Of a DNA stretch of 64,000 nucleotides, positions 27,839-37,428 are shown one piece after another; positions within the stretch are counted from its first letter, which is position 1; each line of letters opens with the position of its first letter. Under the pieces are notes generated by a model. That model was given only the letters and a program-made list of their open reading frames with translations. It did not search any database and was not told where the DNA came from. The stretch comes from Raskinella chloraquaticus (SeqCode) (lineage in GTDB: Bacteria; Pseudomonadota; Alphaproteobacteria; Rhizobiales; UBA4765), in NCBI GenBank assembly GCA_002365175.1, contig DEZK01000002.1:1-64000 (forward strand), read 5' to 3'. The position numbers and the translations under genes were made by a program.

Positions 27839-28669
27839 TCAGGTGACCTCGTCAAGTGTTGGCTGGCTGATATCGAGACTGTGATCGCACGAGCAATCAG
27901 CCGGCTGGTCGCGATGAGACCAAGGGGCGCAATAATAGTCGAAACCTTCCTCGATGGTCGGCTTTATGACGGCAAAATAGGGAGAAAGATCGAAATCGCG
28001 CGGCGTATACAGGGAATGGTGGCGAATGCGCCAGATTTCCTGCTGTTCGCTGTCCCGCTGGATGCGCTCAATCTCCGGCAGGATCGGATAATTGACACAT
28101 TCGAAGGCCTTGGCGATCAGCGTCGAGCAGATGGCGCGGGACGGGTCCCCCGAACCCATGGCCAGCATCTTGCGGCGCTGGAAGCGGTAAGGCAGCGGCG
28201 GCATCGGCAGGAGGTAGCGGACGAGATCAACGATATTGCGCAGATCGTATTTGTCGCCGATATGCGACATGGCCTCAGCGATGACCTGTTTCGCATCTGC
28301 TTCGCGCAGGCGGATGGGGCGGCAGATGCGGACATTGAGACCGGCATATTTGCTCAATGGTATGGCCGCAACGCCGGTTTCGACGTCAGCCTCGATGAGG
28401 TTCAGCAACTCGCCCGACGGCGATGTCTCGCCCAACGCCGAGCCAATATAGAGTGCGGCATGCGACCAGCTGGACTGCGTCAGATATTTGATGGCGGAGG
28501 ACACCTTGGTGGGAACGCTCTCCACCAGCAGCACGTCGCAGGGACGCAGATGGCGCAGCAGGCGCGCGGTTGCCTCTGGCGGTGGCGGCTTGGCAGACGC
28601 CGACGGCGTGCCGATATGATGGGCAATGAAACGCCCGATATGGTCGAGCAGGCTATTGACGACGGCCAT
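27839..28669 (-). CDS. YiiX/YebB-like permuted papain-fold (NlpC/P60 superfamily) protein
   Basis: A 276-aa protein. CDVLLVESVPTKVSSAIKYLT and SSWSHAALYIG carry His70; AICSTLIAKAF carries Cys181. The order His before Cys is that of the permuted papain-like group (YiiX/YaeF), whose members act on peptidoglycan-linked or lipid amide bonds. No signal peptide is visible, so a cytosolic site is likely. It lies upstream of lepA on the same strand with a 71-base gap. Confidence 0.75.
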   Translation of the reverse strand: MAVVNSLLDHIGRFIAHHIGTPSASAKPPPPEATARLLRHLRPCDVLLVESVPTKVSSAIKYLTQSSWSHAALYIGSALGETSPSGELLNLIEADVETGVAAIPLSKYAGLNVRICRPIRLREADAKQVIAEAMSHIGDKYDLRNIVDLVRYLLPMPPLPYRFQRRKMLAMGSGDPSRAICSTLIAKAFECVNYPILPEIERIQRDSEQQEIWRIRHHSLYTPRDFDLSPYFAVIKPTIEEGFDYYCAPWSHRDQPADCSCDHSLDISQPTLDEVT

Positions 28670-28926
28670 GGCGTCCTATCCCGTTTGTATCCGGTGGTTC
28701 GCGTCTGCACAGGATTCTGTCAGCCGAGCCGGTTCAAAGGCAGCGGCAACAGCTTGTCATGAAGCAAGGATAGCATAGGTGGCCCGGCAGATGGTATGCG
28801 GGTTGCTACCCAGAGTTAATGACGGCAGAAACAGGCTGACAGAGCGATCACGATTCGCCCTTACCCGAGAGGCATGGGACGGCACGGTACGGTCGGCGCC
28901 GGACATGGACAGGAGTGCAGCGAGCC

Positions 28927-30180
28927 ATGGCTCTGGCGCAGCGTGATGTTGATGTGGCGATCATCGGCGCTGGAACAGCGGGAATAGCGGCTGCCCGCGT
29001 GCTGGTTCGCGCCGGCCTCAGCGTGCTGGTGCTGGAAGCGTCCTCGCGGCTTGGCGGGCGCTGCTTCACCGACACGATCACCTTCAACGCGCCCTTTGAT
29101 CACGGCGCCCATTGGCTGCATGCGGCTGACAAGAACCCTCTGGTCAAATTCGGCCATGATCTGGGCTTTGCGCTTTACGAGGATCAGCGCACGCTGAGGC
29201 TGGCGGCACCCGATCGCCTGCCCAGCGAAGAGGAGACGACAGCCTATCGCAATGCGGTTGAGACGGGTGAAGCCAGCATCATAGCCGCTGCTGAGCGGGG
29301 TGATGATGGAGCGGCAGCGGCGAGCCTGCCCCGTGAACCTGCCGAATGGCGCCAGGCGGTATCATTCCGCCTCGGCGCCTTTGATATCGGCAGGCCGCTT
29401 TCCGAGGTGTCCATCCTCGATTTCGGCCGCGTTGCCAGCGGCCCTGACCTGTTTTGCCGGACAGGGCTTGGGACTTTGATCGCCACGCTCGGGCGTGGTC
29501 TGCCGATTGCCTTCAACGCGGCGGTGAGCGCCATCACGACCGGTGATGAGGGGGTGCGGATCGAAACGGCGCAAGGCACTCTCAACGCCCGTATCGCCAT
29601 CGTGACAGTTGCAACCGACGTCATCGCCAAGGGCATGATCGCCTTCACCCCGGCGCTTGATGCGCAGCAGACGGCAGCCTTCCAGACCCTCAAACTCAGT
29701 GATTTCCTGCATATCGGATTTGAAATCGCCAGCGGGGTCGTTGATATCGCTGATGACACCCATGTTTTCTCGGCAACGCGCGATGAGCGGACCTTCGCAG
29801 CGCTTGCCCGCTCGGGTGGCAGCAATGTCTGGTATGTGGCAACGGGCGGCATTTTTGCCCGCGAACTTGAAGCTGCCGGCAAAGAGACTGCCGTTTCTTA
29901 TGCCCGCGACTGGCTGATCAGCCATTTCGGCAGCGGTATCGGCCCGGCCATCCGCCGTGACGCTGCGACGCTGTGGGGCCGCAATCCCTATATTGGCGGC
30001 GCCTGGTCGGTTGCCCCTCCTGGCCAGGCCCGGGCACGCACGGCCCTGCGTGAATGGCATGCGGGACGGGTGCGCTTTGCCGGAGAGGCCGGCCACGATA
30101 CGATGTGGGGAACGGTTGGCGGGGCCTGGGAGAGCGGGCAGGAGGCGGCCCGTCAGGCGCTCACCATCGTGCGCGGCTAG
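28927..30180 (+). CDS. FAD-dependent amine oxidase family protein
   Basis: About 417 aa. The N-terminus DVAIIGAGTAGIAAARVLVRAGLSVLVLEAS is a Rossmann FAD-binding site, followed by RLGGRCFTD. The C-terminal FAD motif is GRVRFAGEAGHDTMWGTVGGAWESGQEAA. It belongs to the flavin monoamine oxidase/spermidine oxidase superfamily, with no visible signal peptide; the amine substrate is not predictable. ATG 28927 is used, with a GTG at 28915 as alternative. It converges with the MBL gene after a 22-base gap. Confidence 0.88.
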   Translation: MALAQRDVDVAIIGAGTAGIAAARVLVRAGLSVLVLEASSRLGGRCFTDTITFNAPFDHGAHWLHAADKNPLVKFGHDLGFALYEDQRTLRLAAPDRLPSEEETTAYRNAVETGEASIIAAAERGDDGAAAASLPREPAEWRQAVSFRLGAFDIGRPLSEVSILDFGRVASGPDLFCRTGLGTLIATLGRGLPIAFNAAVSAITTGDEGVRIETAQGTLNARIAIVTVATDVIAKGMIAFTPALDAQQTAAFQTLKLSDFLHIGFEIASGVVDIADDTHVFSATRDERTFAALARSGGSNVWYVATGGIFARELEAAGKETAVSYARDWLISHFGSGIGPAIRRDAATLWGRNPYIGGAWSVAPPGQARARTALREWHAGRVRFAGEAGHDTMWGTVGGAWESGQEAARQALTIVRG

Positions 30181-30202
30181 GCCCAGCCGGCGGGTGGCAT
30201 CC

Positions 30203-31156
30203 TCACCCCTGCAAGGCGCTCCACATCTCGCGGTCGCGCGCTGCCGTCCAGATGACGGGATGAGCAATCCCCATCGCCTCGTCATAAGCGCGCGCGACGT
30301 TGAAGGGCAGGCAATGCTCATAGATCGCGTACGTGCCAAACGGGCCGTCCATCGCCTGACGCACGGCGGCAAAAGCCTCTTTCAGCGAGGCGCCGGCCTT
30401 CACCGCTTTCTCCACCGTGCCGTAGAGCGCCTGCAGGAACGCATCCGTCCCGGCAATGGCTGCCTCAACCTTGTCCGGCCCAACCAGCGCCGCACCGCGC
30501 CCAGGCACGAGAGCGGTTGGCTGCAAGGCGCGCAGGTTTTTCAAGGTCTGCGGCCAGTCAGCAAAATGCGCATCGCCGCAATAGCAGGCGGAATGATACT
30601 CGACGAGATCGCCGGAAAAGACGACGCCGCTATCGGGCACGACGGCAACGATGTCGCCTGCCGTATGACCGCGCCCGATATGCAGCAGGCGCACCTCGCG
30701 CCTGCCAAGCCACACTGTCATTTCGTCGCGAAAGGTAACGGTCGGCCAGGTGAGGCCGGGAATGCTGTCAGCTCCGCGAAAGAGCCGGGGAAAGCGGCCG
30801 AATTCCGAATCCCAATCCTGCTGCCCGCGCTCGACGATGAGATCGCGGGTGGCGGACGACGCGATAATCGTATGGGCGCCGTAAGCCGAGGCGCCAAGCA
30901 CACGCACCGCATGGTAATGAGACAATACGACATAGGCGATCGGCTTGTCGGTGACGCTGCGCACCCGCTCGATCACCTGGCCTGCCATGGCCGGCGTCGA
31001 CTGGGCGTCGATCACCATGCACGCCTCGTCGCCGACGATGATGCCGGAATTGGGATCGCCCTCGGCGGTGAAGGCGTAGAGCCCCTCGCCCACAGCTGAA
31101 AACGTGATGGTCTTGTCGCTGAGGTCGCCTGCCGAGGCGAAGGATTTGCTGGTCAT
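30203..31156 (-). CDS. MBL-fold protein with an altered HxHxDH motif
   Basis: A 317-aa metallo-beta-lactamase fold protein. The usual HxHxDH is H80-Y-H82-A-V84-R85: the first two histidines are kept while Asp and the third His are Val and Arg. Later ligands GRGHTAGD and VFSGDLVEY are present. One metal site could still form, the second not in the usual way. The gene follows hmgA by 24 bases on the same strand, so it may belong to homogentisate/tyrosine catabolism, for example as a hydrolase of a ring-cleavage product. That is inference. Confidence 0.8.
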   Translation of the reverse strand: MTSKSFASAGDLSDKTITFSAVGEGLYAFTAEGDPNSGIIVGDEACMVIDAQSTPAMAGQVIERVRSVTDKPIAYVVLSHYHAVRVLGASAYGAHTIIASSATRDLIVERGQQDWDSEFGRFPRLFRGADSIPGLTWPTVTFRDEMTVWLGRREVRLLHIGRGHTAGDIVAVVPDSGVVFSGDLVEYHSACYCGDAHFADWPQTLKNLRALQPTALVPGRGAALVGPDKVEAAIAGTDAFLQALYGTVEKAVKAGASLKEAFAAVRQAMDGPFGTYAIYEHCLPFNVARAYDEAMGIAHPVIWTAARDREMWSALQG

Positions 31157-31180
31157 CTGGTTCTGTCTCCGTGGCAGGGT

Positions 31181-32482
31181 TCAGGGCTTGGCCGGGTTGA
31201 AATGCTTCTTCAGGCCCTTCCAGCAATCGACATAATTGTCCTGAAGCGTTGGCAATCGTGCAGCATAATCGCTGACGTGCTGCGGCAACCGCGTTTCGAA
31301 CATGAAAGCGAGCGTATTGGAGAGCTTCACCGGTTTCTGCTCGCCATTGCTGGCGTGCTCGAAGGCCTCGGCGTCCGGGCCGTGCGGCAGCATCATGTTG
31401 TGAAGGCTCATGCCGCCGGGCACGAAGCCTTGCGGCTTGGCATCATAGACGCCGTGGATGAGGCCCATGAATTCCGACATGATGTTGCGATGATACCAGG
31501 GCGGGCGGAAGGTATTTTCCGCGACCGCCCAGCGCTCTGGAAAAATGACAAAATCGATATTGGCCGTGCCGGCGGTTTCCGAGGCGGATGTGAGGACGGT
31601 GAAGATCGAGGGATCGGGATGGTCGAATGAAATGGCGCCGACGGGCGAGAATGATCGCAGATCATATTTGTAAGGGGCGTAATTGCCGTGCCAGGCCACC
31701 ACATCAAGCGGCGATTGGGCGATGGTCGTTTCATAGAAACATCCCCCCCATTTGACGACGAGACGCACCGGCCGCTCCACATCCTCATAAGCGGCGACGG
31801 GCACTTTGAAATCGCGCGCATTGGCAAGGCAATTGGCGCCGATCGGCCCGCGCTCGGGCAGAGTGAAGGCGGCACCATAATTCTCGCACAGATAGCCGCG
31901 CGCCACCCCCTCCAGTGGCTCGACACGGAATGTAACACCGCGGGGAATAACAACAATCTCGCAGGGTTCAGCGGCAATGATGCCGAATTCGGTGACAAAG
32001 CGCAGGCGCCCCTGCTGCAGGACAAACATCATTTCGCCGTCGGCATTGTAGAAGCATTCATCAACCATCGGTGCGGTGATGAGATAGACATGGGCGGCCA
32101 TGCCGCTCTGCCCCTGCGTGTCACCCGCCGTCGTCATGGTGTGGACGCCGCCCAGAAACGTCGTGGGCTTGTCGGGAATTGGTGTCGGATCCCAGCGCAT
32201 CTGGCCGATGAGCGCAGCATGGTGGTGGTCGGGCGCGCTCAGCCAGCCGCCACCGGGGAGAGGGGTGAAGCGGCCCGTATGGCACACCGAGGGGCGGATG
32301 CGGTAGAGCCAGGAGCGCTCATTCTGGGCGCGCGGCGCGGTGAAGGGCGAGCCGCTCAACTGTTCAGCATAAAGGCCATAGGCGCATTTCTGTGGCGAAT
32401 TGCGCCCCTGTGGCAGGGTGCCGGGCAACGCCTCGGTCTCGAAGCTGTTGCCAAAGCCGGTCATGTAGGACAGCGACATCAT
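31181..32482 (-). CDS. hmgA: Homogentisate 1,2-dioxygenase
   Basis: About 433 aa. YMTGFGNSFETEALPGTLPQGRNSPQ is the conserved N-terminus; the iron-binding region reads WYHRNIMSEFMGLI and SLHNMMLPHGPD, with the His and Glu ligands in place. The enzyme opens homogentisate to maleylacetoacetate in tyrosine and phenylalanine catabolism. Start ATG 32482 has GGAG 5 bases upstream. Maleylacetoacetate isomerase and fumarylacetoacetase genes are not in the window. Confidence 0.96.
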   Translation of the reverse strand: MMSLSYMTGFGNSFETEALPGTLPQGRNSPQKCAYGLYAEQLSGSPFTAPRAQNERSWLYRIRPSVCHTGRFTPLPGGGWLSAPDHHHAALIGQMRWDPTPIPDKPTTFLGGVHTMTTAGDTQGQSGMAAHVYLITAPMVDECFYNADGEMMFVLQQGRLRFVTEFGIIAAEPCEIVVIPRGVTFRVEPLEGVARGYLCENYGAAFTLPERGPIGANCLANARDFKVPVAAYEDVERPVRLVVKWGGCFYETTIAQSPLDVVAWHGNYAPYKYDLRSFSPVGAISFDHPDPSIFTVLTSASETAGTANIDFVIFPERWAVAENTFRPPWYHRNIMSEFMGLIHGVYDAKPQGFVPGGMSLHNMMLPHGPDAEAFEHASNGEQKPVKLSNTLAFMFETRLPQHVSDYAARLPTLQDNYVDCWKGLKKHFNPAKP

Positions 32483-32691
32483 GGATCTCCTCATCTCATA
32501 CCAGCATAGCGGGGCAATGATACGTCTTGTGATACAAATATGCATGAACCGACATGGCAACCCCGCGCAGGCGACAGATGCGAGGCTGGCGGGATCAAAA
32601 GGCTTCGCCCTCCCCTGCGAGCACCAAACATGTTACTCGGCGCCGCTGACCAGCTATCATTACTCCTCTTCTCTTGCGCAGACACCCGATC

Positions 32692-34257
32692 ATGATTCGT
32701 GCCGTTGCCTCGGTTGGTTTCCTGACGCTGGTAAGCCGGATCACCGGCTTTGTCCGCGACACGGTATTTGCTGCGCTCCTCGGCGCGGGCCCGGTGGCGG
32801 ACGCCTTCGTGGTCGCGTTCCGCATTCCCAACCAGTTTCGCGCGCTGTTTGCCGAAGGGGCGTTTCAGGCAGCCTTTGTACCGAGCTTTACCGCGCTTCA
32901 CCTTGGTGAGAAGCGGGGCGAGGCCAGCCGTTTCGCGCGCTCGACCCTGTCGCTTCTCCTGCTGGCAAGCCTGACGGTGTCGCTGCTGCTGATCCTATTC
33001 GCCGAAAAAGCCATCGCACTCCTGGCGCCGGGCATGGTGAACGACGTGCAACGCGCGCCGCTGGCCATCACCTATCTGCGCTATACCGGCATCTATCTTG
33101 TCTTCATGAGTATCATGGCTTTCTATGCCTCGCTGGCGCAGGTGCATGGGCGCTACGCGGCGGCGGCGGCGGCTCCGGTGCTGCTTAATGTCATTCTGGT
33201 TCTCGCCTTGTGGCTTTTATCACCACGCCTTGGCGATCCGGGCCTGGCGCTGGCGATTGCCGTTCCCCTCTCGGGGCTCGTCCAGGCAGGCGTCGTCGCT
33301 CTTTCACTGCGGCGCACGGGTGAAGCCCTGCTGCCGGGTATCATTGCGTGGTCTAACAGCCTGAAGACGTTTCTGCGTCGGCTCGGCCCGGCGGTACTGG
33401 GCTCTGGCGTCGTGCAGATTTCGGCCTTCGCCGACACCATCATCGTCTCCTTCCTGCCGGCAGGGCAGATTTCATATCTCTACTACGCCGACAGGCTCTA
33501 CCAGTTGCCATTCGGCGTTATCGGCCTGGCGCTGTCGACCGTCGTGCTCCCGACGTTGAGCCACGCTTTTGCAACGAAGGATGACGCGGCGGCCGTATCA
33601 GCGTTCGCCAAGGCCAATGAGTTGGCGCTCCTCACCAGCCTGCCGGTGGCGGCCATGATGGCAATCGGAGCGCAGGCGGCGGTGTCGGGTCTGTTCGGGT
33701 ATGGTGCCTTCCTGCCAAGCGATGCCACGCAGACGGCGGCGATTGTCGCAGCCTATGCGCTGGGCATCCCCGCCAGCATCCTCATGCGCTGTCTGGTGCC
33801 GACCTTTCAGGCCAAAGGCGATACGACAACGCCCGTGCGTGTGGCGGCGGGCGTATTGGTGGTCAGCATCACGCTCAAAATCGTGCTTGCCGAGCGTCTG
33901 GGGGCTGCCGGCATCGCCGCCGCCACCGCGATTGCCGCATGGATCAGCTTTGTAATCCTTGCCATCGCCGCCCACCGTTCAAAGCTGATTGCGCTTGATC
34001 CGCGTCTCTACGCCGTTTTATGGCGGACGGTCCTTGGCTCGCTGATCGTCGCGGCACTGATGTGGCTCGTGCTCGCTCTGCCGGCCGTTCAGATACTCTT
34101 TGCGGGACACAGCCTTGCAAAGGCAGCCCTCCTGATCGTTATCGGCCTTTTCGTCATGCTTGCCTACAGCCTCGTTCTCTGGCTCAGCGGGTATCGGCGC
34201 GCCAGCCTCCTTTTTGACCGCAAGGGTGCAGCGACGGCATCGCAGCAAAAGGAATAA
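32692..34257 (+). CDS. murJ: Lipid II flippase MurJ
   Basis: About 521 aa with 13-14 hydrophobic helices. MurJ signatures are TLVSRITGFVRDTVFAALLGAGPVADAFVVAFRIPN, RALFAEGAFQAAFVP, and LYYADRLYQLPFGVIGLALSTVVLPTLS. It moves lipid II across the inner membrane for peptidoglycan synthesis. ATG 32692 matches the family start (MIRAVASVGFLTLVSRITGF). It is divergent from hmgA with a 209-base shared upstream region. Confidence 0.96.
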   Translation: MIRAVASVGFLTLVSRITGFVRDTVFAALLGAGPVADAFVVAFRIPNQFRALFAEGAFQAAFVPSFTALHLGEKRGEASRFARSTLSLLLLASLTVSLLLILFAEKAIALLAPGMVNDVQRAPLAITYLRYTGIYLVFMSIMAFYASLAQVHGRYAAAAAAPVLLNVILVLALWLLSPRLGDPGLALAIAVPLSGLVQAGVVALSLRRTGEALLPGIIAWSNSLKTFLRRLGPAVLGSGVVQISAFADTIIVSFLPAGQISYLYYADRLYQLPFGVIGLALSTVVLPTLSHAFATKDDAAAVSAFAKANELALLTSLPVAAMMAIGAQAAVSGLFGYGAFLPSDATQTAAIVAAYALGIPASILMRCLVPTFQAKGDTTTPVRVAAGVLVVSITLKIVLAERLGAAGIAAATAIAAWISFVILAIAAHRSKLIALDPRLYAVLWRTVLGSLIVAALMWLVLALPAVQILFAGHSLAKAALLIVIGLFVMLAYSLVLWLSGYRRASLLFDRKGAATASQQKE

Positions 34258-34439
34258 TTTTCTTTCAAATTGAAGGCTGTTGGCTGCAGAAGGTTTAATC
34301 ATCTCCATAATTTGCTGAATATAAGATATATTTCTCTCTTACGCATAAAAAAGAAAAACCCAAACCAGTTACGTCCGGCTGATTTCGAGCTATCTTTCGA
34401 GCTGCGGTATGGTCCGCTTCGTCGACAGGTTTTGTTGCC

Positions 34440-34739
34440 ATGACACTGATTGCTGCCAGCTTTGAAGCCAATTTCCGCACCACCGTCTCGGCACTTCTGC
34501 GATCAGTCATGCGCAGCGCTGACATCGAAGCTGAAGTTGCGGCTGACCTGGTGTTGCTCGACGGGGTATCGCAAGGTGCCTTGTGGAGGCGCAACCGCAG
34601 TTATGAGTTCGTTGCCGCCGCGCCGGTGCGCGATGATGTGGCGGTGCTGGAAGGCGCGTCCTATCCGGATCGTGCCGCCTTCGTCGACATCGCCAAGGCT
34701 TCAGGCATCAATCTGCAATTGACGCCCATTCGCTTCTGA
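34440..34739 (+). CDS. Hypothetical protein (99 aa)
   Basis: I do not recognise this protein. It starts MTLIAASFEANFRTTVSALLRS and ends INLQLTPIRF, with no signal peptide, no transmembrane helix and no cysteine. Coding is supported by an unbroken frame with normal codon choice and an AT-rich upstream region (34258-34350) that could hold a promoter. It stands alone between murJ and the convergent sulphur cluster. Confidence 0.55.
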   Translation: MTLIAASFEANFRTTVSALLRSVMRSADIEAEVAADLVLLDGVSQGALWRRNRSYEFVAAAPVRDDVAVLEGASYPDRAAFVDIAKASGINLQLTPIRF

Positions 34740-34872
34740 CAGCGGCGCCTAACGCCACCGCACTGCAACTAACCGTTGCCGCGCGCCGACGACGACCCGT
34801 TTTGTTTGGCCGTGCGCGCCATGCTCGTTCGTCCCGGGGTGGGGGCGGAACGCCGCCCACTCTCACCCGATT

Positions 34873-35382
34873 TCAGCGCGCAAGCCGCAGCCATGGCCGG
34901 GCGCCCTCAGGCGATGTGTCGCCTGTGTCATCGGCGGCCGGCTGATAGCGTACCGAGACCCCTTTCACGTCGCCTGCGGCGAGCGCCCTGATGGTTGGCT
35001 CATTGCTGACCTCAAGGCTATCGAAACCGGCGCGCAGCAAAAAGCTCACCTGATCGCGCAGCACGTCGCCACGTGCCCTGATCTCGCCGCTGAAATCGTA
35101 ACGATCCCGCAACAGATAGGCGAGCGAATAGGCCCGCCCATCGGTGAATTTGGGCAGCGTCAGGACAATCATCGCAAAATGCAGCAGATCCTCCTCGATA
35201 TCGGTGAAATTCTCACCGGCCTGCAAGACAAGGCCGAGCGGGGCGTTGCGGGCCAGCAAGCCGTCGCGATCTTGCAGAAAACGGGCTTTGGAAACGACGC
35301 TCGGGCCAGCGCCCAATATCTCGTTGTCGTCAGCAAAACTCCAGTCATCGCTGACAAACTGGCCGTTGCGGTAAAGAGGCAT
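34873..35382 (-). CDS. DUF934 family protein of the sulphite-reduction cluster
   Basis: A 169-aa protein that matches the DUF934 pattern: LGLVLQAGENFTDIEEDL, FTDGRAYSLAYLLRDRYDFSGEIRARGDVLRDQVSFLLRAGFDS. In many proteobacteria DUF934 genes sit beside sulfite reductase and PAPS/APS reductase (cysH) and help sulphate assimilation in an undefined way. It starts 20 bases after the sulfite reductase stop; the cysH that usually lies between the two is absent. Confidence 0.88.
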   Translation of the reverse strand: MPLYRNGQFVSDDWSFADDNEILGAGPSVVSKARFLQDRDGLLARNAPLGLVLQAGENFTDIEEDLLHFAMIVLTLPKFTDGRAYSLAYLLRDRYDFSGEIRARGDVLRDQVSFLLRAGFDSLEVSNEPTIRALAAGDVKGVSVRYQPAADDTGDTSPEGARPWLRLAR

Positions 35383-35402
35383 GCGATGATCCTTGAGCGG
35401 GG

Positions 35403-37058
35403 TCAGGCGACGTAGAGCGCTTCCTGGAAGGGGGCGGAACCGAGGCGGCGGTAGGCGGCGAGGAAATCTTCCTGCGGCGTCTGGCGCAGCTTCAGATAGG
35501 TATCAACGACCGTTTCAACCGCACCGACAATCTCGTCGCTGGAAAAACCGCGCCCGGCGATCTCGCCGATGGCGCAGGTTTCATCGCCCGAGCCGCCAAG
35601 GGTGATCTGATAAAATTCTTCACCCTTGCGATCAACGCCGAGAATGCCGATATGGCCGACATGGTGATGACCGCAGGCATTGATGCAGCCGGAGATCTTT
35701 AACTTCAGATCACCAATATCGCGCTGGCGCGCGATGTCGGCGAAGCGTTCGGAAATGCGCTGGGCGACCGGGATCGAGCGGGCATTGGCGAGGGTGCAGT
35801 AATCAAGCCCTGGACAGGCGATGATATCGGTGATGAGGCCGGCATTGGCGGTGGCAAGTCCGCCCTCGATGAGGCTTGCGTGGATGGCCGGAAGATCGTC
35901 CAGACGGACATGCGGCAGCACCAGGTTCTGCTCGTGGCTGACGCGGATTTCGTCATGACCGTAGCGCTCAGCCAGATCAGCGATGCGGTCCATCTGTGAT
36001 GAGGTGGCATCGCCGGGCGGTCCGCCGACTGGTTTCAGCGAAATCGTCAGCACACCGTAGCCCGGCTGCTTGTGGGGCGTGACGTTGCGCTCGGCAAACA
36101 TGCGGAACTGGCTGTCGGCTGCTTGTGCGGCAACAAATACCGGCGTTGCCGGATCGCACAGCTGATAGGCGGGCGGCGCAAAATAAGCATTGATGCGGGC
36201 GATTTCCGGCGCCGGGACAGTGAGCGTCTTGCCCCTGATCGCGGCGAATTCCTTCTCGACCGCAGCCCGCATCTCCTCCTCACCCATTTCATGGACCAGG
36301 ATCTTGATGCGGGCCTTGTATTTGTTGTCGCGGCGGCCTTCGAGGTTATAGACCCGCAGAATCGCGTCGCAATACGCCAGAATATCGCTTTCGGGGAGGA
36401 AATCGGTGAGCTTCTTGGCGATCATCGGCGTGCGGCCCTGGCCACCGCCGACCCACACGGCAAAGCCGTTTTCGCCCTTGTCGTTGCGCTTCAGTTCAAG
36501 ACCGATATCGTGCACCTGAATGGCGGCGCGGTCCTTGGCAGCACCCGTCACCGCCACCTTGAATTTGCGAGGCAGGAAGGAAAATTCCGGATGGAGCGAT
36601 GACCATTGGCGGATGATTTCCGCCCATGGCCGCGGATCGGCGATTTCATCGGCCGCAGCACCGGCAAAATGATCTGCAGTCACGTTGCGGATACAATTGC
36701 CCGAGGTCTGGATGGCGTGCATTTCGACCTCGGCGAGTTCAGCAAGGATGGCTGGCATGTCGGCAAGCTTGATCCAGTTGAACTGCAGGTTCTGACGGGT
36801 GGTGAAATGCCCATAATCGCGGTCGTAGCGCCGGGCAATATCGGCAAGCTTGCGCAGCTGGCGCGATGACAGCGTGCCATAGGGAATGGCGATGCGCAGC
36901 ATATAGGCATGGAGCTGGAGGTAGACGCCGTTCATCAGGCGTAGCGGGCGGAACTGCTCTTCACTGAGCTCACCCGACAGGCGACGGGTGACCTGGCCGG
37001 CGAATTCCTTTGTCCGTTCCATGACAAAGCGGTGGTCGAATTCATCATAGCGATACAT
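35403..37058 (-). CDS. cysI: Nitrite/sulfite reductase hemoprotein
   Basis: A 551-aa siroheme-[4Fe-4S] reductase. The cluster cysteines are in CPGLDYCTLANARS and GCINACGHHHVGHIG (C-x5-C and C-x3-C); the N-terminus has GTLSSRQLRKLADIARRYDRDYGHFTTRQNLQ. With siroheme synthase upstream it most likely reduces sulfite to sulfide; ferredoxin-type assimilatory nitrite reduction is the alternative. It forms an operon with cysG, DUF2849 and DUF934. Confidence 0.92.
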   Translation of the reverse strand: MYRYDEFDHRFVMERTKEFAGQVTRRLSGELSEEQFRPLRLMNGVYLQLHAYMLRIAIPYGTLSSRQLRKLADIARRYDRDYGHFTTRQNLQFNWIKLADMPAILAELAEVEMHAIQTSGNCIRNVTADHFAGAAADEIADPRPWAEIIRQWSSLHPEFSFLPRKFKVAVTGAAKDRAAIQVHDIGLELKRNDKGENGFAVWVGGGQGRTPMIAKKLTDFLPESDILAYCDAILRVYNLEGRRDNKYKARIKILVHEMGEEEMRAAVEKEFAAIRGKTLTVPAPEIARINAYFAPPAYQLCDPATPVFVAAQAADSQFRMFAERNVTPHKQPGYGVLTISLKPVGGPPGDATSSQMDRIADLAERYGHDEIRVSHEQNLVLPHVRLDDLPAIHASLIEGGLATANAGLITDIIACPGLDYCTLANARSIPVAQRISERFADIARQRDIGDLKLKISGCINACGHHHVGHIGILGVDRKGEEFYQITLGGSGDETCAIGEIAGRGFSSDEIVGAVETVVDTYLKLRQTPQEDFLAAYRRLGSAPFQEALYVA

Positions 37059-37091
37059 GGTCTGTCCTTGATGTGCGATCCGGCCGGCGTT

Positions 37092-37421
37092 TCAGGTGCG
37101 GATAACAGGCTGCGGGTCCTGCGGGATGGGAACGGTGGGTCCTTCGGCGCGGATACGCTCGCGCAAGGAGCGCGGGCGCGGGGCAACCCCTTCTTCAAGG
37201 GCCACCTCGATCAGCGCCAATTCGACGATGAGCGTTGCCTTGACATCGCCATCGGCGGCAGCCAGCAAGGCCTCCGCCTCGCTTTTCGAGCGGGCGATCA
37301 GCGCATCCTTAAAGTGCGGGCTCCAGCTGCCCTCGGCAGTCCGATACACAACGGCGCCGGACGCCAGCGCGTTAGCGCTCGCGACGACGGCTTCGAAATT
37401 GCGGGCGGGTTTGGCCATCAT
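37092..37421 (-). CDS. DUF2849 family protein
   Basis: A 109-aa protein of the DUF2849 family, found in alphaproteobacteria between siroheme synthase and sulfite reductase. It opens MMAKPARNFEAVVASANALASGAVVYRTAEGSW and has no transmembrane helix. Position between cysG (7 bases upstream) and the reductase (33 bases downstream) suggests a role in maturation or regulation of sulfite reduction; no mechanism is known to me. Confidence 0.88.
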   Translation of the reverse strand: MMAKPARNFEAVVASANALASGAVVYRTAEGSWSPHFKDALIARSKSEAEALLAAADGDVKATLIVELALIEVALEEGVAPRPRSLRERIRAEGPTVPIPQDPQPVIRT

Positions 37422-37428
37422 TTATCCT

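Noticed and set aside
26598..27884. Plus-strand frame of 428 codons over lepA
   Set aside because: Antisense shadow of a fully conserved GTPase gene.
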